Shown: one piece after another, positions 6,288-6,889 of the stretch | Numbering within the stretch: the stretch's first letter is position 1 | Layout of the letters: each line of letters begins with the position of its first letter | Origin: Minisyncoccota bacterium | Lineage (GTDB): Bacteria; Patescibacteriota; Minisyncoccia; Minisyncoccales; GCA-002788555 | Length of the DNA stretch: 6,889 nucleotides | Reading direction: 5' to 3' | Assembly (NCBI GenBank): GCA_028697615.1 | Contig: JAQVET010000037.1 | Span: 1 to 6,889, forward strand | Position numbers and translations under genes: made by a program | The notes under the pieces: model-generated | Seen by the model: the letters and a program-made list of their open reading frames with translations, nothing else | Databases searched by the model: none | Told to the model about the DNA's origin: nothing

Positions 6288-6889
6288 ATGTTTTCATCTT
6301 TAATTATTATTCTTGGATTAATAGTTTTTGAGACGGTAAATAGTATTGATAATGCTATTATTAACGCTTATATGTTAAAAACAATGAGCAAAAAATGGCA
6401 GAAAATTTTCCTTTTTTGGGGAATTATTACTGCTGTTTTTATTATGAGAGGCCTTTTACCACTTAGGTAGTTTGGCTTTCAGTGCCAGAGCTTAAGGCAA
6501 TGTTCAGTTTAGATCTTACGGTAGCCCAACTTATTAAATCGAGAAAAAGTATTCTACTGCTTGTGGCAATGTTTTTTTATAATGTATGGCTTTAGAGAAC
6601 AGCCCCAAAAACAAGAAGAAAGATTAATAAAAGGATTTTCTTAAATGTCTGTTTTTCAAAATTAATGTACCTTGAAGTTTTAGATGCTTTTTTTAGTTTT
6701 GATGGAGTAATGGGTGCTTTTGCTTTTACAACTAGTGTTCCTTTAATTTTGATTGGCAATGATATCGGGGCTTTAATTGTTAGAGAAATGACAATTAAAA
6801 GCGTTGATAAAATTGCTAAATATCGATATTTAAAAAATGGGGCAATGACATCAATTGGACTTTTGGGACTTTTTATTATCGCTGAGAGT
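6288..6889 (+). pseudogene. DUF475 (TerC-like) membrane protein, broken and cut by window end
   Basis: Frame 6288-6470 opens with a hydrophobic helix and ETVNSIDNAIINA (E15, D21, N22), then FWGIITAVFIMRGLLP. This matches the start of DUF475 proteins, integral membrane relatives of TerC with a likely but unproven role in metal-ion transport. A TAG stops it at 6468. Homology continues in another frame from 6467 (VVWLSVPELKAMFSLDLT...). It shifts again at T7 (6572-6578) to read GFREQPQKQEERLIKGFS and meets TAA at 6642. After one more shift near 6660 it reads EVLDAFFSFDGVMGAF and stays open to the window end. The simplest repair needs one missing base, one extra T, one K-to-stop change and another missing base. 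From memory of the family, about 50-65 residues are also missing near 6572. The good conservation of both ends suggests a recent lesion or assembly error. The ATG is 31 bp after metG. Confidence 0.78.

Noticed and set aside
6288..6889. Programmed frameshifting or an alternative code (UGA as Gly) to explain the broken DUF475 gene
   Set aside because: The stops met are TAG and TAA, not TGA. Three frame changes plus a nonsense codon are too many for recoding, and no slippery heptamer with a downstream structure was recognised.

Overview
The window is strongly AT-rich, with long A and T runs, and every gene lies on the + strand. It looks like part of a small-genome bacterium of the Candidate Phyla Radiation (Patescibacteria, perhaps a Parcubacteria-type lineage). 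This rests on base composition, a membrane-anchored MurF-like ligase, a small CxxC...CxxC zinc-ribbon protein of a kind I associate with that group, a short MetRS without a C-terminal tRNA-binding domain, and a DUF475 gene. The assignment comes from recollection of gene content, not from a tree. The standard genetic code fits: the six intact stops are five TAA and one TAG, and no gene is interrupted by TGA.

Layout. Positions 1-2698 hold a tight cell-shape operon: the end of mreC, then mreD, then mrdA (PBP2), with gaps of 9 and 6 bp. MreC and MreD are membrane parts of the elongasome, and PBP2 is the transpeptidase it positions for lateral-wall synthesis. RodA, the usual glycosyltransferase partner, is not next in line. 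A 102-bp gap with a plausible promoter leads instead to a 533-residue Mur ligase (2801-4402). Its N-terminus is a multi-helix membrane region where MurF normally has a soluble substrate-binding domain. Positions 1-4402 are therefore devoted to cell-wall growth.

Positions 4403-4727 form a self-contained small transcription unit: a near-consensus extended -10 promoter, a 12-bp hairpin in the leader, a 55-residue zinc-ribbon protein that probably starts with GTG, and a clear Rho-independent terminator. Next comes metG (4793-6256) with its own candidate promoter, overlapped by an inverted repeat. The window ends in a DUF475 (TerC-like) membrane protein gene broken by frame changes and a stop between about 6462 and 6661. 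It also seems to lack an internal block, so it is either a young pseudogene or a poorly assembled stretch.

None of the starts has a convincing Shine-Dalgarno sequence. The observations most worth following up are the membrane Mur ligase with weakened MurF signatures, the zinc-ribbon unit with its structured leader, and the broken DUF475 gene. I saw no CRISPR array, tRNA, rRNA or insertion sequence. No stretch over 300 bp lacks a gene; the longest gene-free interval (4666-4792) holds a terminator and the metG promoter.
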